64,000 nucleotides of DNA from Aldehydirespirator sp965219165 (GTDB lineage: Bacteria > Actinomycetota > Acidimicrobiia > Acidimicrobiales > Aldehydirespiratoraceae). Position 1 is the first letter of the stretch; each line of letters starts with the position of its first letter. A program made the position numbers and the translations under genes. Where the stretch lies: assembly GCA_965219165.1 (NCBI GenBank), contig CBDCMW010000002.1:1302001-1366000 (forward strand). Direction: 5' to 3'. Below, in pieces: positions 51,196 to 60,004 of this stretch. The notes beneath the pieces were generated by a model. That model worked only from the letters and a program-made list of their open reading frames with translations. It did not search any database and had not been told where the DNA came from.

Positions 51196-52394
51196 GAGTC
51201 GAACACCGAGACCTGGATCACGTCGGGAAGGGCACGGACTGCATCCAGCAGTTCCTCGTTGATGGTGCCGGCCACGTCGATGGTCGCGGCCGCAGCCACC
51301 GAGCCGGCGAAGATCCGGTTGCTCATCGTGGCCACGTTGAGGTGCCCGCGGCGCAATTCCTGCAGGACTGCGGCCAGCACGCCGACCCGGTCGTAGTGTC
51401 GCACGCTCAGTGTGGCCGTCCGGTGCGGAGCCTGCTCCAGGTTCACGCAGTTCACGACCGAGCCGGAGCGGTACTCCTCGATCACCTCGACGGTGCCTTC
51501 GGCCACGGCCTCCTGGGCTTGGCGGGTGGAGGCTCCGATGTGGTGGGTTGCGACGACCTTGGGATGGCGGGCCAGCGCGGAGTCGACCGTTCCAGCGCTC
51601 GATTGGGGCTCGTCCGAGAAAACGTCGATGCCGGCTCTCATGTCGGTTGAGTCGAGGGCGGCGATCAGGGCCTGCTCGTCCACGACCTCGCCCCGGGCGG
51701 TGTTGACCAGCACGGCGTCGGGCTTCATCGCGGCCAGGAACTCGGCGTCGACCATGCCGGCGGTGTCCGCGCCGCCCGGGACGTGTAGCGACACGATGTC
51801 GCTGGCTGCCAGGACCGAGGCCCGGTCGGGCAGGGTCCGTACGCCGATGTCGCTCATGCGCTGGGTCACTGGGCGAGGCCGCGACTTGTCCTCGGTGACG
51901 ACTTCGAGCCCGCAGGCGGCGGCACGTTGCGCCACCTCCAGGCCGATGGCGCCCATTCCGATGATGCCCAGGGTCGTTCCGTGCAGGCCGCGGGCCTTGC
52001 TGTAGGCCTTCTTGTTCCAATGTCCCGCTCGCACGTCGGCGGCGGCGGAGGCAATGTGGCGGTCTATGGCGAACATCAGGCCCAGCGTCAACTCCGCTAC
52101 GGCAATGGCGTTGCGGCCGGGGACGTTGCAGACGAACACGCCAAGCTCCGCAGCCCGCGCGCAGTCAATCGTGTTGGTACCGGCGCCGGCTCGCACCACC
52201 ATTCCCAGGTCTGTCCCAGCGTTGATGGTCTCGGCGGTCACTCGAGTGCTGCGCACTACCAGCACGTCGAAGCCGGCTACATGGGCAGGAAGGCTCTCGG
52301 CGGTGAGGGAGGGCTTCACCGTGCAGGTGTCGCCGCCGCTGCGCAGCCGCTCTACGGCGGAGTCAGACAGGCCGTCGGCGAACAGGATCCTCAT
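51192..52394 (-). CDS. serA: D-3-phosphoglycerate dehydrogenase
   Basis: This is the first step of serine biosynthesis. The protein has 400 residues with the NAD site GIIGMGAIG, active-site Arg in NTARGE, Glu in DVFSDEPQ and His in VATHHIGAST. A C-terminal ACT domain (about 330-400) would allow serine feedback. It lacks the extra middle domain of long actinobacterial SerA (about 530 residues). The ATG is chosen because MRILFADGLS matches the family N-terminus and GAGGTGG lies upstream. A palindrome shared with fhs is 60 bp upstream. Confidence 0.92.
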   Translation of the reverse strand: MRILFADGLSDSAVERLRSGGDTCTVKPSLTAESLPAHVAGFDVLVVRSTRVTAETINAGTDLGMVVRAGAGTNTIDCARAAELGVFVCNVPGRNAIAVAELTLGLMFAIDRHIASAAADVRAGHWNKKAYSKARGLHGTTLGIIGMGAIGLEVAQRAAACGLEVVTEDKSRPRPVTQRMSDIGVRTLPDRASVLAASDIVSLHVPGGADTAGMVDAEFLAAMKPDAVLVNTARGEVVDEQALIAALDSTDMRAGIDVFSDEPQSSAGTVDSALARHPKVVATHHIGASTRQAQEAVAEGTVEVIEEYRSGSVVNCVNLEQAPHRTATLSVRHYDRVGVLAAVLQELRRGHLNVATMSNRIFAGSVAAAATIDVAGTINEELLDAVRALPDVIQVSVFDS

Positions 52395-52449
52395 GCTGTT
52401 TCCACCTCGGTCCCCAAGAGCGGCGATAGTGCGCGAACGGAACCGAAAT

Positions 52450-52473
52450 CGGAACAGTTCCGCATGTCGGAAC
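52450..52473. promoter_or_regulatory. Palindromic operator between serA and folD
   Basis: GTTCCGCATGTCGGAAC (52457-52473) has 6-bp inverted arms around 5 bp. It overlaps a second palindrome, CGGAACAGTTCCG (52450-52462). It lies between divergent serA and folD and matches the site upstream of fhs at 16 of 17 positions. The shape resembles IclR-family operators; that comparison is from memory. Confidence 0.55.
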
Positions 52474-52594
52474 GTTAATCGTAGGGCAGCGCGGCGTAGC
52501 CTGTCTCGGGGTCGACTGAAAGATCCGACGGTTTTGCCGCTTGTGCGGGAGGAGAGATGACCGGACTTCTCGAGTTGACTAGCGGGCGGCACGC

Positions 52595-53479
52595 ATGACC
52601 GACCGATTCGAGCTCACCGAGGGCGGCGCGGTGCTCATGGACGGCAACCGGCTGCGGGACGAGATCGTGGCCGAACTCCACACGGAGGTCACCGCGGCAG
52701 GCGGACCGGAGGTGTGCCTGGCGACCGTGCTCGTGGGCGAAGACAAGCCCAGCCGCATCTACGTCCGCAACAAGCAGCGCAAGGCCGCGGAGGCCGCCAT
52801 GTTGTCGCGGCACGTCGAGCTTGGTGCCGATGCCAGCCAGTCCGAGGTGGAGGATGCGGTCGGGGGTCTGGCTGAGGATCGGGGCGTACACGGCATCTTG
52901 GTGCAGCTTCCGCTGCCGGACGGGCTGGATGCCGACGCAGTCCTGGAGCTGCTCCCGCCGCGGAAGGACGTGGACGGGCTCACGCCCAGGTCGATGGGCC
53001 GGCTCGTGCGGGGCCAGCCGGGGCATGTGCCGTGCACGCCGCTGGGAGTGATGCGCCTGCTGGAGCGCTACGGGGTGGCCACTTCGGGCAAGCGGGCGGT
53101 CGTGATCGGCCGCTCCACCCTGGTGGGGCTGCCGCAGGTGTTGCTGCTCGGCCGCAAGGGCGTGGACGCCACGCCCACCCTGGCCCACAGCCGAACTCCG
53201 GAACTGCGCGAGGTGTGCCTCCAGGCCGACATCATCGTGGCCGCGGCGGGCATGGCCAGGCTGGTGACCGCGGATCATGTGCGACCCGGCGCGGCCGTGA
53301 TCGACGTGGGGATCTCGCGCACGGCTGACGGCATCGTCGGCGACGTTGACTTCGAAGCTGTGCAGGCTGTGGCCGGCGCGGTGACGCCGATGCCGGGCGG
53401 CACTGGTCCGATGACGATCGCCTGCCTGCTGCAGAACACCCTGGCTGCGGCTCGGATGCTGGGGGCCTTTCCCGCCTAG
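52595..53479 (+). CDS. folD: Methylenetetrahydrofolate dehydrogenase/cyclohydrolase
   Basis: This 294-residue enzyme interconverts 5,10-methylene-THF and 10-formyl-THF. Visible motifs: YVRNKQR with the catalytic lysine, GILVQLPLPDGLD, PCTPLGVM, IGRSTLVGLP (NADP site) and the closing PGGTGPMTIACLL. It is divergent from serA, sharing the operator. With fhs and the MetF-like gene 5 kb away it completes a one-carbon set. Confidence 0.95.
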   Translation: MTDRFELTEGGAVLMDGNRLRDEIVAELHTEVTAAGGPEVCLATVLVGEDKPSRIYVRNKQRKAAEAAMLSRHVELGADASQSEVEDAVGGLAEDRGVHGILVQLPLPDGLDADAVLELLPPRKDVDGLTPRSMGRLVRGQPGHVPCTPLGVMRLLERYGVATSGKRAVVIGRSTLVGLPQVLLLGRKGVDATPTLAHSRTPELREVCLQADIIVAAAGMARLVTADHVRPGAAVIDVGISRTADGIVGDVDFEAVQAVAGAVTPMPGGTGPMTIACLLQNTLAAARMLGAFPA

Positions 53480-53541
53480 CCCGCTTGAGGTTCTTCGCCA
53501 GCAGTGCGCTCGAGGTCTTGGCCGGCCGGTGCGCTGTCGGC

Positions 53542-54315
53542 CTAGTTGGCCCTGAGGTGACGGCGGATGGCCCAGTTGAACAGTTCCCAGCCGTAGTCGT
53601 CCACCACGATGTCGGCGCGGGAGGCCCGAGCCGCCTCGGCTGAGATCGGCACAGCGTTGCGGGCCTTCATCTGCACCTCGGCCACGCGCTCCATCAGCAC
53701 GAACCAGCCGATGGCGTCGGCGGGGCTGGACCCGACGGTGAGGAGGCCGTGGTTGGCGAGTATCACGGCCCGGCACTCGCCCAGCGCCACCGCGATTCGC
53801 TTGCCGCCGTCGCACGACAGGATCTGCACCTCCTCATCGTCGAAGAGGGCGTGGTCGTCGAAGAACATGGTCGATTCCTGGCTGATCGGCTCGATCATGC
53901 GTCGCTCGGCCGCGAACGGCGTGCCCCACGTTGTGTGCACATGAGCAGCGGCCGTTACCTCCGGCCGGGCCGCGTGGATGGGGTGGTGGATGTGGTAGGC
54001 GGTGTTGTTGATCTGGGCCGGGCTGCCGTCCTGGTCGACGGCGCTGCCGTCGGGTGCGACCAGGACCATGTCTTCGGGCCGGGCCCGCTCGAACACCACG
54101 CGGTAGCGAAGCAGCCACATATGGTCGGGTTTCTCGGGATCGCGGCACGTGATGTGACCGTCGCCGAGTTCGCCCCAGCGCAGCGCAGCGAACAGCCGGT
54201 ACGAGGTAGCCAAGTCGTCCAGGAGCCGAGCCCGTTCCGCGACAGGATCGGCCAATACCGGCTCAACCGCCGACCACCCTGCGGGTCCCGAGCTGCCAGT
54301 AGTCACAGCCCGCAT
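53542..54315 (-). CDS. Class II aldolase/adducin family protein
   Basis: This 257-residue protein has zinc-ligand histidines in AHVHTTWG and a later NHGLLTVG, with GDGHITCRDP near the N-terminus. Family members cleave or epimerise sugar phosphates, or act as decarboxylases. The substrate is unclear. It converges on folD and runs with rmuC. Confidence 0.88.
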   Translation of the reverse strand: MRAVTTGSSGPAGWSAVEPVLADPVAERARLLDDLATSYRLFAALRWGELGDGHITCRDPEKPDHMWLLRYRVVFERARPEDMVLVAPDGSAVDQDGSPAQINNTAYHIHHPIHAARPEVTAAAHVHTTWGTPFAAERRMIEPISQESTMFFDDHALFDDEEVQILSCDGGKRIAVALGECRAVILANHGLLTVGSSPADAIGWFVLMERVAEVQMKARNAVPISAEAARASRADIVVDDYGWELFNWAIRRHLRAN

Positions 54316-54386
54316 TCTGCCACCTCCTGTCGGATGGTGCTCTGCGTGCGGTGCACCCTCGCCGAACGGATGCTGCTCTCTGCCGG

Positions 54387-55832
54387 CTACGCGCTCAGCT
54401 TCTGGGGCAACACGCCGCTCGAGTGTGTTTCTGCTCCCCGGATTCTTGCTGCCTCCATTCCTGCTTCTTCCTCTTGTTGCATGCTCATTGCACGAACGGG
54501 ATCCTCTACGGGCGCTAGTTCCGGGATGGGATTGGTGTCTGTCACCGCCCCCAGATCCTCGAAGCGCCGGGCCTGGGGCAGAACCCTGGCTTCGAGCGAG
54601 CCGACGCCCCTGTTATAGGCGCTAAGCGCCTGATCGAGACCCTTGCCGACGCCGTGCATGTGCTCGGCGAAGACCCGCAAGCGGTCATAGAGCTCCTTGC
54701 CGAGAGCCGCGATCTGTTGCGCGTTCTTCTGCATGTCCTGCTGCTGCCAGGCCAGGGCCACCGTTCTCAGGAAGGCCAACAGCAGTCCGGGTGTCGCGAT
54801 CAGCACTCTGTGCTCCTGCCATGCCTGCTCCCACAGGGCTGGCTGCACCTTCATTGCTGAGTCGAGAATCGGGTCGGCGGGCACGAACATCAGCACGAAA
54901 TCCGGAGATCCGGCCACGACATCCGCATAGTCCCGTTCACCCAGGGTCTTGGCGTGTCTCGATATGGCGGCTGCGTGGTTGGCCAGAAGATCGCGCTCTT
55001 GGCTGTCGTCGGTGGCCTCGTGGGCCCTGAGGTAGTTCTCCAACGGTGCCTTGGCGTCGATGACGACCTTGAGCCCCCCTGGTACGTTCACGACTGCGTC
55101 GGGCCGGACCCGGCCCCCGGGGACGGGAATCGTGTGCTGCGGGTGGTAGTCGACATGCTGATGCAAGCCTGACAGCTCAAGAATGTTGCCCAGCTCCTGC
55201 TCGGCCCACTGGCCCCGTATGTTCGGTGATCTCAACGCCTCGCTGAGACTTCCGGCGACCTTCTGTAGGGATGCAACCTGTGAGGTCAGCCGCTCATAGG
55301 CGCCCACCCGCTTCTTCTCGATCTCGTCGGCGTGCTCGCCCAGCCGTTCCAAGCTCTGGCGGATCGGCGCTACGAGGTTGTTGATGGCGTCCTTGCGCTG
55401 TTCGAGCTCGGCTGCACTGAGTTGTCGCTGGCTGTTGAACTGTTCTCTAGCCTGCTTGAGCAGGGTCTCGGTGCTCTCCTTTAGCACCCCTGCGGCCAGG
55501 CCCTTGAATTGGTTGTCGAGCTGGAGAGATGCGGTGGCTAGCTCCTCGGTGCGGGCCTTGTGGTCAGCCTTGACGGCAGCGAGTTCCGTCTGGGCCGAGA
55601 TCAGCTCCAGGCGGGCCGAGTCGCGTTCCTGTCGGGCCTCGTCGCGCTCATCCCGGACTAGGTTCACCTCCCGCTCGCGTTCCTCTAGCTGGACGGACAG
55701 TCGAGCCAGCTCGCTGGGCGTGTTGACTGCGCCCGCTGGGCGCTTGCGCCGCAGGAGCGCCGCTCCGCTGCCGAGGATGATGCCCACTATGGCCAAGGCC
55801 GCTACGACCACGATTGATGCTGTCGGTTCCAT
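54387..55832 (-). CDS. rmuC: DNA recombination protein RmuC
   Basis: The protein has 481 residues. An N-terminal membrane helix (VVVAALAIVGIILGSGAALL) is followed by a long coiled coil (about 45-170) and the RmuC core with the PD-(D/E)xK-like strand VVIDAKAPLENYL. RmuC limits DNA inversions and affects recombination at inverted repeats. The ATG is placed at MEPTAS, where the membrane segment begins; upstream in-frame sequence is unlike the family. Confidence 0.92.
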   Translation of the reverse strand: MEPTASIVVVAALAIVGIILGSGAALLRRKRPAGAVNTPSELARLSVQLEEREREVNLVRDERDEARQERDSARLELISAQTELAAVKADHKARTEELATASLQLDNQFKGLAAGVLKESTETLLKQAREQFNSQRQLSAAELEQRKDAINNLVAPIRQSLERLGEHADEIEKKRVGAYERLTSQVASLQKVAGSLSEALRSPNIRGQWAEQELGNILELSGLHQHVDYHPQHTIPVPGGRVRPDAVVNVPGGLKVVIDAKAPLENYLRAHEATDDSQERDLLANHAAAISRHAKTLGERDYADVVAGSPDFVLMFVPADPILDSAMKVQPALWEQAWQEHRVLIATPGLLLAFLRTVALAWQQQDMQKNAQQIAALGKELYDRLRVFAEHMHGVGKGLDQALSAYNRGVGSLEARVLPQARRFEDLGAVTDTNPIPELAPVEDPVRAMSMQQEEEAGMEAARIRGAETHSSGVLPQKLSA

Positions 55833-55859
55833 GGCTGCGAAGGTACTTGACCCCTGTGA

Positions 55860-55885
55860 CATCACTGGGTGATGCCCCACATCAC
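55860..55885. promoter_or_regulatory. Hairpin with repeated CATCAC near the rmuC start
   Basis: CATCAC and GTGATG form a 6-bp stem with a 3-bp loop, and another CATCAC follows 14 bp after the stem arm begins. It lies 28 bp upstream of rmuC. Beyond it, 55935-55985 is AT-rich and likely holds the promoter of the opposite gene. The sites are only suggestive. Confidence 0.3.
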
Positions 55886-56026
55886 TTGTCGCCCGCGGCC
55901 CCGACGTCCCACGAGACCGGTGGCGACTGTGGTAGTTGCATATAGATTCTAATAACATGACATTTACTGTAATATTGGCCTCGTGATCCGACGCCACGAG
56001 TCGTCAAGAGGTGCCGGAGGTGGGTT

Positions 56027-56962
56027 GTGGAGATGGGCGAGGAGAGGGTTCTCAGGCGGATGAAGCGGCAGCATGGACTCGTCTCGCGTGAGCAGGTGCT
56101 CGCTGATGGGATGACCAAGGGCCAGATCAAGTACCGCCTGGGCACGGGCAGGTGGGTGGCCGAAGCACGCGGCGTATACCGGCACGCGGCTGTCGCGCCG
56201 ACTGCGCTGTCGAGGCTGCTGGCTGTCTGTCTGGCGCACAATGGGCTAGCCAGTCATCAGTCGGCGGCAGCTCTTCACAGAGTCGACGGCTACACGCTCG
56301 GTCGTGTCGAGATCGTCGTTCCGTCGGGGAGAAGCCTGACCGTCGCCGGCGTGACAGTCCATGAGTCGAATCAGATGAGCCTGGCGCGACCCACGGCGCG
56401 CCGAGGTGTTCCCTGCACCGGGCTTCCGAGGACGGTGCTCGACCTGGCCGCAGTGGTGACCCGGAAACGTCTCGACCGCACGATCGACGCCGTTCTACGA
56501 GACGGGCAGCTCCGGCCATCGGACCTCTACGCAGTGCTGGCATCGCACGCGCGCAAGGGGCGGGACGGTTGCGGAGCCCTGCGTGCCTCCCTTGACGTCC
56601 GCCTAGGCGACCACCCCGTTCCGCTGAGTGAATGGAGCCGAATGGTGGAGGACCTTCTTCGCGATGCGGGACTCGGCCAGCCCCGGCTTGAGTATCGGAT
56701 CTGCCGAGCCAACGAATCGCTCATAGCCCAAGTCGACCTCGCTTACCCCAACCGACGGTTGGCAATAGAGCTCGACAGCGCCCGATACCACCTGAACCGT
56801 GAGTCATTCGTGAACGATCCTCGGCGCCGCAACCGACTCATGGTCGCGGGCTGGAACGTGCTTACCTTCACCTGGGACGACTACATCAACCGCCCAGCAG
56901 ATCTCTGCTCTACCGTCGCCGCGGCTCTCGACTCCACCCCGCCACGAAATCCCGGTCGTTAG
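56027..56962 (+). CDS. AbiEi-like N-terminal domain with DUF559 nuclease-like C-terminus
   Basis: The protein has 311 residues. The N-terminal winged-helix part (GLVSREQVLADGMTKGQIKYR; WVAEARGVYRHA) resembles AbiEi-type antitoxins. The C-terminal DUF559 part has QVDLAYPNRRLAIELDSARYH (key part LAIELDSA) and the late WNVLTFTWDD, as in very-short-patch-repair-like nucleases. Such proteins are abundant as orphans in actinobacteria; no AbiEii toxin is next to it. GTG 56027 or ATG 56033 could be the start. Confidence 0.8.
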   Translation: MEMGEERVLRRMKRQHGLVSREQVLADGMTKGQIKYRLGTGRWVAEARGVYRHAAVAPTALSRLLAVCLAHNGLASHQSAAALHRVDGYTLGRVEIVVPSGRSLTVAGVTVHESNQMSLARPTARRGVPCTGLPRTVLDLAAVVTRKRLDRTIDAVLRDGQLRPSDLYAVLASHARKGRDGCGALRASLDVRLGDHPVPLSEWSRMVEDLLRDAGLGQPRLEYRICRANESLIAQVDLAYPNRRLAIELDSARYHLNRESFVNDPRRRNRLMVAGWNVLTFTWDDYINRPADLCSTVAAALDSTPPRNPGR

Positions 56963-57008
56963 GGTCGATATTCGCCCACAACTACCGGGAATTCGATTGA
57001 GCCGTGGG

Positions 57009-57890
57009 TCAGGAGGCCTGACGGTGGGAGGCTTGCCAGGTGGCGGTGGCGGCCACCTGGTTGAAGGTGAACACGTGCAGGCCGGTCACGCCGAGCTCCG
57101 CCAGGTGCGGGCTCAGCGCAGTGAGAATGTGGTCGGGGTCGTAGTTGGGGGAGGTCATCAGCCTGATGATGGCGGCCCGGTTCTTGCGGAGATACCGCAA
57201 GGAAGGCCCCACGCCCAGCCGCGCGCCCATAGTGAGCAGCTTGGTCCGATCCACCACACCCGAGATCCCCAGATGCACCGGCAGCGCCAGCCCGGCGGCT
57301 CGCTCGGACCTGAGCCACCGCTCGATGAGGCCGGGGTCGAAGCACATCTGCGTGCTGCAGTAGCCCTCCACACCGGCCTCGGCGAGCAGCGCCTGCTTGG
57401 CGTGCAGCGCCTCGTGCAGCACTCCGTCGTCTATCAGCGGGTGGCCGTGCGGGTAGGCGGTCACGCCCACCGTGGTCAGTCCGTGGTCGCACTCCAGCAG
57501 GTCCCGCAACAGCGACGCCGCGTCGGAGTAGGCGCCGGGCGACTCCACATCGCCGCCTACCAGGAACATGGTCGACACCCCGGCCGAGCGCAACCACCCG
57601 GCCAACTCGGACACGCGGCCCCGGTCGGGCACCAGCCGGGCCGACACGTGGGGGATCGCAGCATGGCCCATGGCGGCCACCCGCTCGGTGATCTCGCAGG
57701 TGGCGTCCTGGCCCTTCACCGGTGACGCCGTCACTGACACCCGCGAACCTGCGGGCAGCGCTTCCAGAGCATCATCGAGGCTCTTGAGCGGAATGAGCTC
57801 GAAGGTCAGCTCCTCAATGAGCCCCAACCGGTAGTGCCGCGCCGAGATGGTCTCCGTTGCCTCGGGGGCGCGCCGAAGCCTTGACAGCAT
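57009..57890 (-). CDS. metF: Methylenetetrahydrofolate reductase-like protein
   Basis: This 293-residue TIM-barrel protein resembles MetF: FELIPLKS at the start of the barrel, HAAIPHVSARL, FLVGGDV, VGVTAYPHGHP, and CSTQMCFD. It reduces methylene-THF to methyl-THF, or the reverse in methyl-group catabolism. It lies 12 bp after fhs on the same strand. The sequence is divergent from E. coli MetF, so the reductase assignment is by fold and context. Confidence 0.82.
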   Translation of the reverse strand: MLSRLRRAPEATETISARHYRLGLIEELTFELIPLKSLDDALEALPAGSRVSVTASPVKGQDATCEITERVAAMGHAAIPHVSARLVPDRGRVSELAGWLRSAGVSTMFLVGGDVESPGAYSDAASLLRDLLECDHGLTTVGVTAYPHGHPLIDDGVLHEALHAKQALLAEAGVEGYCSTQMCFDPGLIERWLRSERAAGLALPVHLGISGVVDRTKLLTMGARLGVGPSLRYLRKNRAAIIRLMTSPNYDPDHILTALSPHLAELGVTGLHVFTFNQVAATATWQASHRQAS

Positions 57891-57902
57891 CTTCGCGGCC
57901 GG

Positions 57903-59606
57903 TCAGCTCAGGCCGACGATGTTGCCGTCGGCGTCGATGTCGATCCCCATGGCGGCCGGCATCCGGCCCAGGCCCGGCATGGTGCGCATGTCACCGCAGA
58001 TGGGATACACGAACCCGGCGCCCACCGACGCCCGCACCTCGCGCACCGGCAGCGTCCAACCGGTCGGGGCGCCCTTCAGCGTCGGGTCCGACGAGATCGA
58101 CAGGTGCGTCTTGGCGATGCACACCGGCAAGTTCCCGAACCCGGCCGCGGTGAAGGTGGCGAGCTGCTTGTCGGCCGTGCCGGAGTACTCCACGCCGTCG
58201 GCGCCGTACACCCGGGTGGCCACAGTCTCGATCTTGGACTTCAGCGACGCATCGTCGGGGTACAGCACCGAGAAGTCGCTGGGCTCCTCGGCCGCCTCGG
58301 CCACAGCCTCGGCCAGCTCTGTCGCGCCCCGGCCGCCGTCGGCGAAGTGGGTGGTCACCGCCGAGCGGGCGTCGTACTCGGCCGCGATCTCGCCGATTAC
58401 GGCAAGGTCGGCCGCGTGGTCTCCGGGGAACACGTTGATGGCCACCACCGGCGTGCAGCCGTGGATGCGCATGTTCTCGAGCTGTTTGCGAAGGTTGTCC
58501 CCTCCGGCGTGGACCTCGTCGGGATTCTCGGCGAGCAGCGCCTCCGGCAGCGGCCGGCCGGCCACGATCTTGTGGTTTCCCGAGTGGGCCTTCAGTCCCC
58601 GCACGGTGGCCACGAGCACGGCCGCATCCGGCGCAAGCCCCGAGTAGCGGCACTTGATGTTGAAGAACCGCTCGGCGCCCATGTCTGCGCCGAAGCCTGC
58701 CTCGGTCAGCAGGAAGTCCGAGGTGCGGATGCCGACCTGGTCGGCGACGATCGAGGAGTTGCCGGTGGCGATGTTGCCGAACGGCCCGGTGTGCACCAGC
58801 GCGGGCGTGTTCTCGAGGGTCTGCATCAAGTTGGGCTTGATGGCCTCTCGCAGGATCACGGCCATCGAGCCGGCCACCCCGATCTCCTCGGCGGTCACTG
58901 GCGTGCCGGACTTCGTGTATCCCACCACGATGCGGCCGAGCCGCTCCCTCAGGTCGTGGAGCCCGGTGCACAGGGCCAGGGCGGCCATGACCTCGGAGGC
59001 CGCGGTGATGTCGAAGCCGGATTCCCTGGGCACACCGTCGAGCCGGCCGCCCAGCCCCAGCGTGATGTTGCGCAGCGCCCGGTCGTTCACGTCCAGCACC
59101 CGGCGCCAGGTGATGTTGTGGATGTCGAGGCCGAGCTCGTTGCCGTGGTAGAGGTGGGCGTCGACCATGGCCGAGCACAGGTTGTGGGCCGCAGTGACGG
59201 CGTGCATGTCGCCGGTCAGGTGGAGGTTGAACAGCTCCATCGGCACCACCTGGCTGTAGCCGCCTCCCGCGGCGCCGCCCTTGATCCCGAAGGTGGGGCC
59301 CATCGACGGCTGGCGGATGGCGATCGTGGCACTGCGCCCGATGTGCTGGAAGGCCTGGCCCAGCCCGACAGTGGTTGTGGTCTTGCCTTCGCCGAGCGGG
59401 GTGGGGGTGATGGCCGACACCACCACGTAGCGGGCCCGGGGCCGGCCGGCGTCGGCCATGGCCTCGACCGCGTCGAGGCTCACTTTGGCCGAGCCGGTGC
59501 CGTAGGGCTCCAGCATCTCGGTAGGAATACCGGCGTCGGTGGCAATCTCATCCAGCGGCTTCAGCTTGGCGTGGGAGGCGATCTCCAGATCGGTCGGAAA
59601 CGGCAT
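57903..59606 (-). CDS. fhs: Formate-tetrahydrofolate ligase
   Basis: This 567-residue enzyme makes 10-formyl-THF from formate, THF and ATP, or runs in reverse. It has the P-loop PLGEGKTTTTVGLGQA (key part GEGKTTTT), MGPTFGIKGGAAGGGYSQ and EAGFGADMGAERFFNIKC-type segments (key part GADMGAERF). AAGGAAGG fixes the ATG. The matched operator upstream ties it to serA/folD. It begins the unit with the MetF-like gene. Confidence 0.95.
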   Translation of the reverse strand: MPFPTDLEIASHAKLKPLDEIATDAGIPTEMLEPYGTGSAKVSLDAVEAMADAGRPRARYVVVSAITPTPLGEGKTTTTVGLGQAFQHIGRSATIAIRQPSMGPTFGIKGGAAGGGYSQVVPMELFNLHLTGDMHAVTAAHNLCSAMVDAHLYHGNELGLDIHNITWRRVLDVNDRALRNITLGLGGRLDGVPRESGFDITAASEVMAALALCTGLHDLRERLGRIVVGYTKSGTPVTAEEIGVAGSMAVILREAIKPNLMQTLENTPALVHTGPFGNIATGNSSIVADQVGIRTSDFLLTEAGFGADMGAERFFNIKCRYSGLAPDAAVLVATVRGLKAHSGNHKIVAGRPLPEALLAENPDEVHAGGDNLRKQLENMRIHGCTPVVAINVFPGDHAADLAVIGEIAAEYDARSAVTTHFADGGRGATELAEAVAEAAEEPSDFSVLYPDDASLKSKIETVATRVYGADGVEYSGTADKQLATFTAAGFGNLPVCIAKTHLSISSDPTLKGAPTGWTLPVREVRASVGAGFVYPICGDMRTMPGLGRMPAAMGIDIDADGNIVGLS

Positions 59607-59693
59607 CGTCGCCCTTCCTTTCGCAGCGGTCTTGCGCGGTTGTCGGCACCGGCCGGGGTGTTGGCACGGCACCGCCCCGGAGGGTAGCTTGTC

Positions 59694-59728
59694 GTTCCGC
59701 ATCTCGGAACGATTCCGCATTACAGAAC
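59694..59728. promoter_or_regulatory. Palindromic operator upstream of fhs
   Basis: GTTCCGCATCTCGGAAC (59694-59710) has the same arms and nearly the same spacer as the serA/folD site. A second, weaker copy, TTCCGCATTACAGAAC, follows directly. The pair is 88-122 bp upstream of the fhs start. Confidence 0.55.
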
Positions 59729-59771
59729 AGAATGTGGCACCTGCCCGGAAGCGGACGCCGCACACTACATG

Positions 59772-59962
59772 AGAGGCCGAGCAGGTAGGTGAAGCGCATC
59801 GCGGTGAAGCATCCTGATACCCGCTCTTGTTCGCTGCGCTCACGGGCCGCTCGAATGTGTTGCCCGCTCACCCTCGCTGCGCTCACGGGCCGCTCGGGCC
59901 CGGGGGCCTCGCTCCGCGTCTGGTGAAGTCCTCGTGAACTGCGGTTTATCCGCTCGGCCTCT
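59772..59962 (+). repeat. MITE-like intergenic repeat, copy C (with nested duplication)
   Basis: This third copy shares the core CTCTTGTTCGCTGCGCTCAC with copies A and B. Inverted ends are visible (AGAGGCCGAGC at 59772, CGGATAAAC-type complement near 59945). It is about 40 bp longer because the core is partly repeated (CTCGCTGCGCTCACGGGCCG near 59873). It fills most of the gap between the fhs operator and the next gene. Confidence 0.65.
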
Positions 59963-60004
59963 AGGATCCCAGTCTCGCTGGCACACAGCACAGGAGGAAT
60001 GAAG

